A DNA stretch of 64,000 nt from Oncomelania hupensis (GCA_036898135.1 CM072527.1:33082060-33146059); one strand, 5' to 3'; positions 1 to 13,290 are shown, counted from the first letter of the stretch. Program-made: numbers and translations. The notes: a model not told the origin generated them from the sequence alone.

Positions 1-175
1 GATAGCTCAGTGGTCAGAGCGCACGACTTGTGTGAGTGCGTCTTGGGCGACGTGGGTTCGAATCCTGACTTCAGCAAACTATTTTGTGATTGCTAGATAT
101 TACGGGCCAGCGCCTTGAGAAGCTCTCTGAGCTTGTAAGTGCGCTATATAAGAGAAATCTCTTTCTTTCTTTAAT
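1..175 (+). repeat. tRNA-derived SINE, 5' end cut by window edge
   Basis: The copy begins inside a tRNA-like head. A Pol III A-box-like TAGCTCAGTGG is at 3-13 and a B-box GGTTCGAATCC at 55-65, the spacing of a tRNA gene. A tRNA-unrelated body follows, with GCGCCTTGAGAAGCTC and AGTGCGCTATATAA, ending in a CTTT-type tail near 160-172. Two minus-strand relatives are at 17190-17505, so this is a dispersed family and not a functional tRNA gene. Confidence 0.8.
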
Positions 176-284
176 TACTTTTATCACTGATACCTGTAAA
201 TGCACGTTTTGGAGCTAGTAAGCCGCCTTATAATTAAGCATGATCAGTAAAAATTGTAATTATGAACTGAACATTGTGTTACAT

Positions 285-2622
<2,338 letters not shown>

Positions 2623-2866
2623 AAAAATTACAACTAAATTCAGTCATTAAAAGAACTACCTATATTTCATAGCCGTGCGAGAGCTAGTGTGCCAGTGAAT
2701 CTTTTATCATATTCTCCCTATCTCTATAACCCTATCCGTACACAGACCGAGCTAAACTTATAAATGTATTAAGATTAGGGTGATTAAACTAGCCGATCCC
2801 AGCAGACGAAAGACGAGTGGGTAATAGCATTCCACTGTGCAGAGCCCAGCAACAATAGACCCACCG

Positions 2867-3117
<251 letters not shown>

Positions 3118-3369
3118 TCACACAATTCAGTGCTGCCAATTACTCTTTTTGATATAATCGCCGGTGTTCTTTAAGGCGTCTCTGCGGCGACACATTTGCC
3201 AGAAAGTCAGTGTACAGTGGACCAAAGTGATAAACCCACTCCCATCACCATCGGGATGCTTAACGGGTTGTTGTTATTTTTAACAAGTTCCAAAATAAAA
3301 ATTCGATTTCCTTTGCGCCTTCTAATAGCGATCTCCCCGCCTTTACACCACGTGTTTGAGCGATACATA

Positions 3370-3678
3370 TGTTTGGTGCGTGAGAGCGGGTGAAACATGT
3401 GAGCGTGTATGTTGGTACAGATCGCCGCGCTTTGAGCCTGATTGGTGATTTGGGGGAGTGGGGGGGAGAAGTATTGAAAGTCGTTTTTATATAGCTCCTT
3501 TTTCAGCTCCAAAGCTGCTCAAGGCGCTGTCCAATACAGGATCTAACTCAAGGCGCCCAAGGCGGTCCCTACCTGCTGTCTTGGGCGCATCATCTGACGT
3601 TTAGACAACTGAGCACAATCCCGAGGACGAGGGAGAATGGCCCTGGTACTTGCTGGGTGTATGTGTTTAGCTGGCACC
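3370..3678 (+). repeat. Dispersed repeat (RepA), left part, interrupted by LTR element A
   Basis: Contains GTGTATGTTGGTACAG, then GCTGCTCAAGGCGCTGTCC and GATCTAACTCAAGGCGCCC. The same blocks recur at 34405-34480, 44175-44470 and 62040-62500, and in diverged form at 16770-17000. Its right part resumes at 11803 after the inserted LTR element. The class is unknown to me. Confidence 0.6.
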
Positions 3679-5216
3679 TGTCACGTGGGGTTTATGGGCT
3701 CTGCACAATGGAATTATGGACCCTCACGTTTATTCGGTGGGAACTGCTAGTACGTCACCCTATGAAATACTTTAATAAATTTATTTGTTTAGCTCGTTCT
3801 GTGTTAAGGTTGGGGTACAGAAATAGATAGAAAAATGGTAAAAGATTACTGTCACACTAGCTTTCACACGGCTATGAATCATATGTAGTCCAGCCACTTG
3901 ATAACAGTTAAAATCACACATTTATTTCTTCTACTCTATACAAGATTCTCTAAGTACTAATCTAACTTAAAATGTCTCAGTCACTGCTAATAGTTCGATC
4001 GCTGATAGTCTAGGCAGCTGTTATATCTTCCTCGGGCACTTGCGATAATATTTCATGTAGATTTGGACTACTGTGGTCCGTTTTACAGTTTCTGAAGAGT
4101 TGGACTACTGTGGTCCTGTTATGATCAGTTTAAGTGCACCTTCGGAGATTACACTTAACTTTCTGATGGTGCGGTCGAAGTCCTTCTGTGAGGTAGCTTC
4201 TGGTACACCTTTGTAGTTGTGTAGTTGGGTTCCCTTGCCACGCTGTGGGGTCTGACAGGGTGTGTTTCAAGGTGGCTCTTTCCGACTTGTGCGGTAGAGT
4301 CTCCTCAACCAACTAGTCGTTTCTGTGGAGTGGGGTGCACAGGATAGCTCGGGATAGCTCGGGATAGCTCGCCTGCTCGTCTGTAATATAAGAGACGAAA
4401 TTCTGCACAACCCTGAATAATCGGTTTGTGCAGAGCGTCTCACTGAAAGCCAAGTAGCCCTCAGTGATAGCTCCACATCTCTATACATAAGCGACGAACA
4501 TTCTGCTACTTCCGGGGTCCACTGGAATCTCACTCTAAATTCCTATACATACATAAATATCAATCGTGTCTAACTATACACATACAGAATTAATAATAAT
4601 ATAAACATTCAGTGGTACAGCCACTGGTCTGCAAACATACATATAAGTTAAACAACAGTGGTTCCGTACGGGATGCAACATGGCGGCGCAACCGGTCGTG
4701 TTTCACCTCGTGGTCGGCTCTTTCACGTGGTACGGCAAATTCGGATTAACAATTCACATTTATGCATAGCAAATTCTTCAAACATAATTTCAACAATAAT
4801 ATAAATATATCACGATGAAACAGAAGGGTGTTCATTTACCTGTTTGACAAGTTCAGGCCCGTGATGACTTGAGAGAATTCTAAGATTTCAAAGTCCTGCT
4901 TCCTGGTCTATGAGTGTAGAGATTTCTCTAGCTGTGGAGATGTTGACTCTACCTCGTCTCACACACGACTGATTCAAACTGTCTTAGGTTTTGACACATT
5001 CAAAACTGCTCTACCCACTGAGCCTGCTCTGATTGGTTAAAACGGTCCGATTCAAAGCTCAAGTGCTGACTCACTGCGATGTGGGTCGGGCTCGCGGTGT
5101 GTGGTCTGCTGTGTAATTTAATTGCTGCTGTGTAGTAGTCTAACTTCTCTACTGTTACAAATACTACACATGGCTAAATAGTCAACAAGCAGAGTTAAAC
5201 TAGCCAGTTCGTGACA
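3679..5216 (-). repeat. 3' LTR of element A
   Basis: 1,538 bp. Contains three tandem copies of GGATAGCTCG (about 4342-4373) and two copies of TGGACTACTGTGGTCC (about 4066-4117). It is a long LTR for a Gypsy-type element. No real ORF: the small open frames here are repeated in the other LTR. Confidence 0.95.
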
Positions 5217-5230
5217 GGCTCCCTCAACTG
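5217..5230 (-). promoter_or_regulatory. Polypurine tract of element A
   Basis: The minus strand reads AGTTGAGGGAGCC directly before the 3' LTR, the expected place for the plus-strand primer of reverse transcription. Confidence 0.6.
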
Positions 5231-5383
5231 AAAAAAGGCGATGACTACTGGATTCGACCTTTTTCTACTACAGAGCCTAGTTTAACACTGCACTATCCTA
5301 GGGTCCTATTTACAAACTAAGTAAGTTGCTCTACCTGAGCTGCAATGCTGTGCCAGGTAGCTATGGACACTAGTGACAGGGTT

Positions 5384-5920
5384 TTACTGGGCGGGGACGA
5401 ATTCTGGTGCTGTGGCCCTTAGTTGTGTTGGGTGGGCGACAGCTGCTGTGTCCTCCACGAGATGGCGACTGAGGTAGTCGGCTCCGTGGTTCTCTTTGCC
5501 GGGGATGTACTCGATTTGGAATGAGTACGCCTGAAGGGTGAGTGCCCATCGCATCAGGCGAGAGTTCAAAGACTTGGAGGCTGCCAGGAACGATAGTGGT
5601 TGGTGGTCCACCTGAACTGTGAAGTGGGTCCCATACAGGTAGAGTTGGAATTTCTGTATGGCCCAGACTAGTCCAAGACATTCTTTCTCCGACGTGGCGT
5701 AGTGGGTCTCGGCGGGTCTCAATTTTCTGCTGGCGTAGGCGACAGGGAATAGCGTCTCTGCATTCTTGGGGTCGCGCTGTAGCAGTACTGCTCCGAGGCC
5801 TAAGTCGCTTGCGTCGGTGCGAAGAACGAATGGCTGAGTCAAATCGGGTAGGTGGAGTACTGGCGCCGATGTCATTCTGTCCTTGAGTGTTTGGAATGCT
5901 GTCTCGCATTCGCTGTCCAA
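5384..5920 (-). CDS. RNase H domain of element A, out of frame with RT
   Basis: Encodes a Gypsy-type RNase H that removes RNA from the RNA:DNA hybrid. Visible motifs are FVLRTDASDLGLGAVLLQ (first catalytic Asp), the ETHYATSEKECLGLVWAI region (catalytic Glu), VQVDHQPLSFL (Asp) and the C-terminal GADYLSR (His/Asp region). It overlaps the 3' end of the Gag-Pol frame by about 50 bp. The switch from RT requires a one-base change near 5930-5935, next to a GG doublet. No canonical slippery heptamer is present, so a deletion or sequencing error is more likely than programmed frameshifting. The ATG assigned here is only the first in frame; the domain is part of Pol. Confidence 0.88.
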   Translation of the reverse strand: MDSECETAFQTLKDRMTSAPVLHLPDLTQPFVLRTDASDLGLGAVLLQRDPKNAETLFPVAYASRKLRPAETHYATSEKECLGLVWAIQKFQLYLYGTHFTVQVDHQPLSFLAASKSLNSRLMRWALTLQAYSFQIEYIPGKENHGADYLSRHLVEDTAAVAHPTQLRATAPEFVPAQ

Positions 5921-8900
5921 ACTACTTTGTCCGGGGCGATTTTCCGGGTTCCATTTGTCAGTGGTACGGCGATGCTGTTGTAGTTGGGGATGAACTTCTG
6001 GTAGAAGCCGCAGAGTCCTAGAAACGACTGCACTTCCTTCTTGGTCTTGGGCCTAGGAGCGTCGAGTAGGCGTTTCACTGTCTTTTCTACCGGTCGCAGG
6101 CTTCCTTGACTGATGGTGTGTCCCAGAAATTCTAGTTCTGTGAATCCAATCTGACATTTGGTGGGTCTTGCCGTCAATCCCGTGTCTCTGAGGCGGGCGA
6201 GTAGTTGCTGTAGGAGCGTGACATGTTCCTCCCACGTAGGTGTTGCGATGAGGATGTCGTCCATAAACGAATGTAGGTGCTCGCTGCTCAGGGGTGCCAG
6301 GAGTTTTCGCATCATGGCGCTGAAGATGCTGGGTGCGTTGTGGAGTCCGAATGGAAGCACGTTGAATTCGAAGTGTCCTTCCATAGTGCTGAAAGCTAGG
6401 TACTTTCGGACTTGTGGTTGTACTGGTATCTGGTAGTATCCTTTGCTGAGGTCGATGCGTGAGAAGTACTTCGCTCGCTGTAGCTTGGCAAATAGGTCTG
6501 TCTGGTCCGGGAGTGGCTCTGGCTGGAACTGCGTTACCGCATTCAGGAGTCTGAAGTCGATGCACAGTCGATGCTCTCCGTTGGGTTTTCGCAACAATAC
6601 CGTGCCTGCGCTGTAGGGTGAAGTAGACTCTGAGATGATTCCGGCTGCCAGTAAGGTGTCTATCTCTTCCTTGATGGCTCGCTGTTGTGACAGTGGCATC
6701 GGGTAGAGCTTCTGGCGGACGGGTGTTGGGTCGGTCACCATTAAGGTTACTTCGACGAGGTCTGTCCTCCCTGGTCGGTCTGTTAGCACAGTCTGATGTT
6801 GTCGAATGACCTGTCGTACTCGCTGTTGCTGTTTAGCGGCTAGGTCTCCGTTCAGTATCACGTCTTTGTAGGTTTCTTTGGAGTGCAGGGGATACTCTAC
6901 TGCATTGGTCTCCATGCTTTCTCCTTCTTCCGCGATGGCGATGGCTAGCAAGTTGTGCGTGCTGGGGGTCGCTGGTCTGTCCGTGTATTTCTTGAGGAGA
7001 TTGATGTGGCGGTATCGGGCTCTCCCGTTCACCTCTACTTGGTAGACTGTCTTGGATTTCTTGGCAGTCACCCGGTACGGTCCTCTCCAAGCGATGTCCA
7101 GCTTGTTGGTTCCACTTGGAAGTAAGAGTAGCACTTGATCGCCGACTTGCAGTTCTCTGTCCTTCGCGTGGCGGTTGTAGTACTTCGCCTGACGGGCTCT
7201 TGCCTTCTTCAGTGCTTCACCAGCTTTCTTCCACGTTGCTTTGAGGGTTTCCTGCAGGTCTGCGACGTACTTGGTGGCACCTCTTGGTGTGTCGTCTATC
7301 TTGGCCTCCGTCCAACTTCTGCGTAGGGCTTCTAGCGGTCCTGCTAGAGGTCTGCCGAATAGCAATGTTGACGGGGTGTAGCCTGTGGCTGCATGTGGCG
7401 TTTCTCGGTATGCGAACAGTGCCGCATTCACGTAGGTGTCCCACGCTTCTGGATTGTCGTCGGCGACTTTCCGGAGGATGGTGAGAAGGGTTCCATTCAG
7501 TCTTTCTACTTGTCCGTTGCTGGCGGGGTGGTATGGTGGTGTGCGAATGTGATGAACTTGTATCAACTCGAACACGTCTTGCATCAGGCGGCCGGTGAAC
7601 TGAGATCCGTTGTCCGTTCTAATGCTGTCCGGGAATCCGACTCTGGTAAAGATGGCGATGAGTGCATCTGCAATCTTCTTGGTGTCGATCGCTGGCAATG
7701 GGACTGCTTCGCACCACATCGTACATGCGTCGACGAGTGTGAGTAGAAATCTGTTCCGCTTCTTGGTCATGGGTAGTGGTCCTACTATGTCTACTGAGAC
7801 TTGCTGGAATGGCACGCCGACTACTACTGATGGTCCTAAGGTAACTGGTACGGTGTGATGTCGCGGGGAATATCGTTGACATTGGTGGCAAGATTTCACG
7901 TAGCGCTTGACATCCTCCGTGATTCCTGGCCAATAGTAGTGTGCGCTGATTCTCTGCACTGTGGCTCCAATTCCCATGTGTCCGCTGAGTGGCATGCTGT
8001 GGCCTAGTTCTAGTACTTGGGCTCGAAGGGTGGCTGGTAGTACTAGTTGGGTGTGATCTCCATCTCCTTGTCGATGTAGAACTCCCTCTTCCATGTAGAA
8101 GTCTCCCTTGTGCGGGGGTGTGTGCGCCTTGGGTAGCTTCTGGAAGCACTTCGCTATCGAGGTGTCTTCTTTCTGTGCTGTTTTGATCTCTTCGAGTCCT
8201 GGATTCGGAGCGAACTCGGGCTGGGGTGGTTGGGTTTTAGCTTGGGCCCTGGTTTGCACTGCAGCTATCTCTACAGTTTTAGGGGGCGTGCCTAAGAACA
8301 CATACCTACAACCTAGCACTAGATCATACAGGGGTTTCTGTAAAACAGCTGCTTGGATTCGTCCTGTGACGTACCTACTCTCTACTTCTATCCATGCTAT
8401 TGGGCAAGTAGTCGTCGGTTTCGTCAAGTCTGCTCCTTGTAAGTCGACTGTCTTGTCTGTCCAGTCCGCGCGCGATACAAGAGATTTGCTAACTATCGCG
8501 TCGTATGATAGACCTGTGTCATACAGACAGTTCGCTTCTTTTCCGTTGACCTTGACCGTGTCTGTCACCGATGGGTGATCTCCGATAGTGTGTGGCTTGT
8601 TACCGCTACTTTGAGTTAGAACTCTGTGCGCTGGCCGGCTTTCGCGCTCTTCCCTACGTTGTGCGGCCAACTTGAAACATTCTGCGGTGGAGTGATTGTT
8701 TCTGTTGCAGAACGAGCAATACCGTCTCTGTTCTGCGGGACCTCTTTTCCCGAATTCCGCGTTGGGTCCTTTATTTTGCCCAGGTCTGGGGTTATTCGGC
8801 TTATTCGCGGTGCGCTCTTCCCGGTTAGGGCTTCGTTTCTGTGCCTCTTTCCCGTTAGGCTTTAGGTCTCGCCTGAAGCTCTTGGCTTCTCCGTGGGCGG

Positions 8901-9897
8901 CCACGTACCTATCTGCGACCTTGACCAGATCTTCCAGTCTTTCCGCGCCCTGCTCTACTGAGAATGTCCTCAGCTCGGGGGTCATGGTTTCCCGTAGCTG
9001 TTCCCATACTAACAGTTCTGTCAGTCCATCATACGTCTTAGCCGTGGCTGACTGGCTAATCCACTTATCCAGCATTGTGGACAACCTATCCGCGAACTGC
9101 GCATAGCTCTCTCCTTTCACTCTCCGATTGGTGCGGAACTTTTGCCGGTAGCATTCTCCTGTCAGTTCGAATCCCGTTAGGAGTGCCTCTTTTACTTTGT
9201 GATAGTCAGTCACTCTGTCAGTCGGTAGCTTACTGTAGATGTCATAAGCCTTTCCTCTAAGCCCTTGACTAAGCTTAAACGACCAATGAGTGGGATCTAG
9301 TTTGTACTCTGTTGCTAGACGCTCAAACCTAGTCAGATAGAGATCTAGACCTTCTTCTCTCTCATTGAATGTTCCCAGTGGAAATGACATTCCTTGTACA
9401 GGGTTGGATGCTACATCTAGCTGATCTGAGTGGGGAGGGGTTGAGGAAGAACTTGAAGCTCCTGATCCCAATCTTCTTAGCTCTAACTCATGCTGTCTTT
9501 CTTTTTCCTTTTCTTCCCTCTCTTTTTCTTTTTCTGCCCTTTCTTTTTCTTTTTCTGCCCGCTCATACTCCCACCTCCTAACTTCTGCTTCTCTCTCTGC
9601 TGCTAATGCTGCCTTCTTTTGTTCTACTTCTAACTCTGCTTTCTTTTGCTCTGCTTCTAATTTCTTCTGCTCTGCTTCTAATGCTAGTTTCTTCTGTTCT
9701 GCTTCTAATTCTAATTTCTTTTGCTCTGCTTCTAAGGCTAGTTTCTTCGCCTCCCTTTCTGCTGCTCTCTCTGCCTTAGCCTCCTGTTTCTCTACCTCTG
9801 CATTGATATACGCAATTAGGTCTGCCCCTGCTAAGTGTAAAGCTTCTCCTAGTTCCTTGAAACGCAATCTCAAGGCCACTGGGTCCGACATTGCCAA
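5872..9897 (-). CDS. Gag-protease-integrase-RT polyprotein of element A
   Basis: A 1,341-residue polyprotein that should form the capsid and copy and insert the element. Residues 35-145 are a charged coiled coil of repeated EAEQKKL units. Residues 170-335 look like a Gag capsid ending in ERLEDLVKVADRYVAAHG, the segment related to SCAN domains. A CX2CX4HX4C knuckle spans C394-C407. Retropepsin DTG is at 460-462. Integrase follows: H633/H640-C670/C673 zinc site, D703, D762 and E798 with exact D35E spacing, and a GPY/F module at 939-941. RT comes after integrase, with RIDLSKG at 1147-1153 and FMDD at 1211-1214. The frame is lost after residue 1320, just before RNase H, which continues in another frame. 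Start chosen at the ATG about 366 bp inside the 5' LTR; AMSDPVALR is typical of a Gag start. Confidence 0.93.
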   Translation of the reverse strand: MAMSDPVALRLRFKELGEALHLAGADLIAYINAEVEKQEAKAERAAEREAKKLALEAEQKKLELEAEQKKLALEAEQKKLEAEQKKAELEVEQKKAALAAEREAEVRRWEYERAEKEKERAEKEKEREEKEKERQHELELRRLGSGASSSSSTPPHSDQLDVASNPVQGMSFPLGTFNEREEGLDLYLTRFERLATEYKLDPTHWSFKLSQGLRGKAYDIYSKLPTDRVTDYHKVKEALLTGFELTGECYRQKFRTNRRVKGESYAQFADRLSTMLDKWISQSATAKTYDGLTELLVWEQLRETMTPELRTFSVEQGAERLEDLVKVADRYVAAHGEAKSFRRDLKPNGKEAQKRSPNREERTANKPNNPRPGQNKGPNAEFGKRGPAEQRRYCSFCNRNNHSTAECFKLAAQRREERESRPAHRVLTQSSGNKPHTIGDHPSVTDTVKVNGKEANCLYDTGLSYDAIVSKSLVSRADWTDKTVDLQGADLTKPTTTCPIAWIEVESRYVTGRIQAAVLQKPLYDLVLGCRYVFLGTPPKTVEIAAVQTRAQAKTQPPQPEFAPNPGLEEIKTAQKEDTSIAKCFQKLPKAHTPPHKGDFYMEEGVLHRQGDGDHTQLVLPATLRAQVLELGHSMPLSGHMGIGATVQRISAHYYWPGITEDVKRYVKSCHQCQRYSPRHHTVPVTLGPSVVVGVPFQQVSVDIVGPLPMTKKRNRFLLTLVDACTMWCEAVPLPAIDTKKIADALIAIFTRVGFPDSIRTDNGSQFTGRLMQDVFELIQVHHIRTPPYHPASNGQVERLNGTLLTILRKVADDNPEAWDTYVNAALFAYRETPHAATGYTPSTLLFGRPLAGPLEALRRSWTEAKIDDTPRGATKYVADLQETLKATWKKAGEALKKARARQAKYYNRHAKDRELQVGDQVLLLLPSGTNKLDIAWRGPYRVTAKKSKTVYQVEVNGRARYRHINLLKKYTDRPATPSTHNLLAIAIAEEGESMETNAVEYPLHSKETYKDVILNGDLAAKQQQRVRQVIRQHQTVLTDRPGRTDLVEVTLMVTDPTPVRQKLYPMPLSQQRAIKEEIDTLLAAGIISESTSPYSAGTVLLRKPNGEHRLCIDFRLLNAVTQFQPEPLPDQTDLFAKLQRAKYFSRIDLSKGYYQIPVQPQVRKYLAFSTMEGHFEFNVLPFGLHNAPSIFSAMMRKLLAPLSSEHLHSFMDDILIATPTWEEHVTLLQQLLARLRDTGLTARPTKCQIGFTELEFLGHTISQGSLRPVEKTVKRLLDAPRPKTKKEVQSFLGLCGFYQKFIPNYNSIAVPLTNGTRKIAPDKVVWTANARQHSKHSRTE

Positions 9898-10238
9898 ACG
9901 TGTCTATGAACAACCTCTGAATCACGTGGAATACCAAAACACTAGCAATATTGCAAGTCAATAACAACAATGCAAAGACCATAAAATTCGTAATCAATAA
10001 TAGAATAAAACAAAAGTCAAATGGCATACAACAGTTACTTAAGCAAAACCTGCAAAAGAACAATGCAACATACAGGCACAAAAATATTTGAAGCAAAAAA
10101 GTTTTTAAATAAAGAATAGTGCACCCAAACTGAGTCAATGTTATACCCTTACACTATTCTAAGTTATTCTACTACTCCTACTTTATCTAATTTTATTGTA
10201 CTTAGGTCCGGTTATACCCAATTCCTATTATACACAGA
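9898..10238 (-). other. Untranslated leader of element A
   Basis: AT-rich region between the primer binding site and the Gag ATG. No ORF I would support. Likely holds packaging signals, by analogy with other LTR elements. Confidence 0.5.
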
Positions 10239-10256
10239 TCCTAGCTAGGCTCGCCA
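10239..10256 (-). promoter_or_regulatory. Primer binding site of element A (tRNA-Arg-like)
   Basis: Seven bases inside the 5' LTR the minus strand reads TGGCGAGCCTAGCTAGGA. The first nine bases complement a tRNA 3' end GGCTCGCCA, as in several animal tRNA-Arg. The tRNA identity is an inference from memory. Confidence 0.6.
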
Positions 10257-10263
10257 ATTAAAG

Positions 10264-11802
10264 TGTCACGTGGGGTTTATGGGCTCTGCACAATGGAATT
10301 ATGGACCCTCACGTTTATTCGGTGGGAACTGCTAGTACGTCACCCTATGAAATACTTTAATAAATTTATTTGTTTAGCTCGTTCTGTGTTAAGGTTGGGG
10401 TACAGAAATAGATAGAAAAATGGTAAAAGATTACTGTCACACTAGCTTTCACACGGCTATGAATCATATGTAGTCCAGCCACTTGATAACAGTTAAAATC
10501 ACACATTTATTTCTTCTACTCTATACAAGATTCTCTAAGTACTAATCTAACTTAAAATGTCTCAGTCACTGCTAATAGTTCGATCGCTGATAGTCTAGGC
10601 AGCTGTTATATCTTCCTCGGGCACTTGCGATAATATTTCATGTAGATTTGGACTACTGTGGTCCGTTTTACAGTTTCTGAAGAGTTGGACTACTGTGGTC
10701 CTGTTATGATCAGTTTAAGTGCACCTTCGGAGATTACACTTAACTTTCTGATGGTGCGGTCGAAGTCCTTCTGTGAGGTAGCTTCTGGTACACCTTTGTA
10801 GTTGTGTAGTTGGGTTCCCTTGCCACGCTGTGGGGTCTGACAGGGTGTGTTTCAAGGTGGCTCTTTCCGACTTGTGCGGTAGAGTCTCCTCAACCAACTA
10901 GTCGTTTCTGTGGAGTGGGGTGCACAGGATAGCTCGGGATAGCTCGGGATAGCTCGCCTGCTCGTCTGTAATATAAGAGACGAAATTCTGCACAACCCTG
11001 AATAATCGGTTTGTGCAGAGCGTCTCAATGAAAGCCAAGTAGCCCTCAGTGATAGCTCCACATCTCTATACATAAGCGACGAACATTCTGCTACTTCCGG
11101 GGTCCACTGGAATCTCACTCTAAATTCCTATACATACATAAATATCAATCGTGTCTAACTATACACATACAGAATTAATAATAATATAAACATTCAGTGG
11201 TACAGCCACTGGTCTGCAAACATACATATAAGTTAAACAACAGTGGTTCCGTACGGGATGCAACATGGCGGCGCAAACCGGTCGTGTTTCACCTCGTGGT
11301 CGGCTCTTTCACGTGGTACGGCAAATTCGGATTAACAATTCACATTTATGCATAGCAAATTCTTCAAACATAATTTCAACAATAATATAAATATATCACG
11401 ATGAAACAGAAGGGTGTTCATTTACCTGTTTGACAAGTTCAGGCCCGTGATGACTTGAGAGAATTCTAAGATTTCAAAGTCCTGCTTCCTGGTCTATGAG
11501 TGTAGAGATTTCTCTAGCTGTGGAGATGTTGACTCTACCTCGTCTCACACACGACTGATTCAAACTGTCTTAGGTTTTGACACATTCAAAACTGCTCTAC
11601 CCACTGAGCCTGCTCTGATTGGTTAAAACGGTCCGATTCAAAGCTCAAGTGCTGACTCACTGCGATGTGGGTCGGGCTCGCGGTGTGTGGTCTGCTGTGT
11701 AATTTAATTGCTGCTGTGTAGTAGTCTAACTTCTCTACTGTTACAAATACTACACATGGCTAAATAGTCAACAAGCAGAGTTAAACTAGCCAGTTCGTGA
11801 CA
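10264..11802 (-). repeat. 5' LTR of element A
   Basis: 1,539 bp and nearly identical to 3679-5216. On the minus strand transcription should start here and run toward lower coordinates. Confidence 0.95.
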
Positions 11803-11960
11803 GCACCCACTCGTCCAGTATATGAGCGTCAGGATCGGCAAAGTCCGTGCAATGGAATGCGTCCGTGCACAGATTAAATCTCGGTTTCCATTCTCTTACG
11901 AAGGCGAGCAGTGGTACCACTGAGCCAATCTTCTGACATTACTTGTAGTCTCCCGTGCAT
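11803..11960 (+). repeat. RepA right part, continuing from 3678
   Basis: Contains AAAGTCCGTGCAATGGAATGC and a GCACAGATTAAATCTCGGTTTCC segment. These match 62560-62720 (CAAGTCCGTGCAATGGAATGC, then CACAGACTAGAC and CCTCAGTTTATAC) and 44400-44450. This shows element A landed inside an older RepA copy. Confidence 0.55.
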
Positions 11961-12123
11961 GGTTGGAAGAAACAGTTCGTGAAGGAGCGAGTACGAACAG
12001 CTGTAGCCTTGTTTAGGAAAACCTATCTACAGCTCTGCACTTGATGACATCTGCGTCGATGTTACCAGAGAACTCCGCAGGGTAGCGCGAATCAGGACAT
12101 TGCAGAAAACTGAATCTACAGCT

Positions 12124-12434
<311 letters not shown>

Positions 12435-12884
12435 AGGGAGGGGGGGGGAGTCCACAGAGCAGAGAAGGTAGCGGGGATGAGGTATAGAAAGAAGGGGGAA
12501 AGGGCGGGGGAGGCGGTCTGGAATTTGGGGGTGGGATAAAGGGGTGACGGTGCTATCTCAGGCAGTGGTAACATGGACTACATTGGGGCTGATAATGGAG
12601 AAAAAAACAACAGAATTTTTTTTTAAAATCCGAAACAATTCTCGTTACAAAAGAGTGCACGTGTGCGGAATCTTCACAGATCTGTTTTCCGCAAGATTCC
12701 GTATTTGCAGGGTGCTGAACTATCGGCTTTCAAGCTGTGGCAGTGAAGTGGCCCATAGAAGCTAACGACTTCTTACGCAAACATCGTCTATCGTTACAAA
12801 AGAGTCCACCTACATCAAACCTTCCCAGATAGCCGAATTTTTTTTTTAATAACTCGAGATCAGAGTTAAATTAATAGTTAGTTA

Positions 12885-13045
12885 TTCATTGCTTACAGGG
12901 TCCAGCGGACTGCAAAGAGCCGAATCAGAACCACAAAATCAAGACAACTCGAGATCAGAGTTAAATTAAAAGCTTATTAGTTATTCATTGCTTACAGAGT
13001 CCAGCGGACTGCAAAGAGCCGAATCAGGACCACAAAATCGAGACC
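12885..13045 (-). repeat. Two tandem copies of a shared repeat tail (RepD)
   Basis: Two roughly 80-bp units, each with TTATTCATTGCTTACAG, TCCAGCGGACTGCAAAGAG and CCGAATCAGRACCACAAAAT. Related tails are at 2918-2965, 23333-23400, 27305-27345, 44045-44120 and 59835-59890. In the plus sense of the 44 kb copy the unit reads GGTTCTGATTCGGCTC then GCAGTCCGCTGGACC. Confidence 0.65.
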
Positions 13046-13055
13046 ACAACTTCGC

Positions 13056-13056
<1 letters not shown>

Positions 13057-13111
<55 letters not shown>

Positions 13112-13159
13112 TAGTTATTTAGTTAAATCTTTAATTTATTTATTTGTTTTGTTTGTGTG

Positions 13160-13221
<62 letters not shown>

Positions 13222-13227
13222 TGTTTC

Positions 13228-13289
<62 letters not shown>
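13057..13289. repeat. (TAG)n and (TTA)n microsatellites
   Basis: About 18 AGT/TAG units (13057-13110), then two (TTA)n blocks (13161-13220, 13231-13289) split by TTGTTTCTTT. No coding value. Confidence 0.95.

Positions 13290-13290
<1 letters not shown>

Larger units (their letters stand above)
3679..11802 (-). mobile_element. LTR retrotransposon family A, complete, Gmr1-like Ty3/Gypsy order
   Basis: An 8,124-bp element on the minus strand. Two LTRs of about 1.54 kb (3679-5216 and 10264-11802) both run from TGTCACGTGG to TTCGTGACA, so they have matching TGTCAC/GTGACA ends. A 5-bp target duplication GCACC lies at 3674-3678 and 11803-11807. The LTRs differ by one indel (an extra A near 11276) and one substitution (C near 4443 versus A) that I could see, which indicates a very recent insertion. 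The internal region encodes Gag, protease, integrase, RT and RNase H, in that order. The only coding lesion seen is a one-base frame change between RT and RNase H. Confidence 0.95.

Noticed and set aside
4130..4533. Two small ORFs repeated exactly at 10715-11118
   Set aside because: They lie in both LTRs of element A, on either side of the coding region; the conservation is due to LTR duplication, not to coding function.
5500..9900. Numerous overlapping ORFs on the opposite strand and other frames of element A
   Set aside because: Shadows of a GC-rich coding region; none shows independent domain text.
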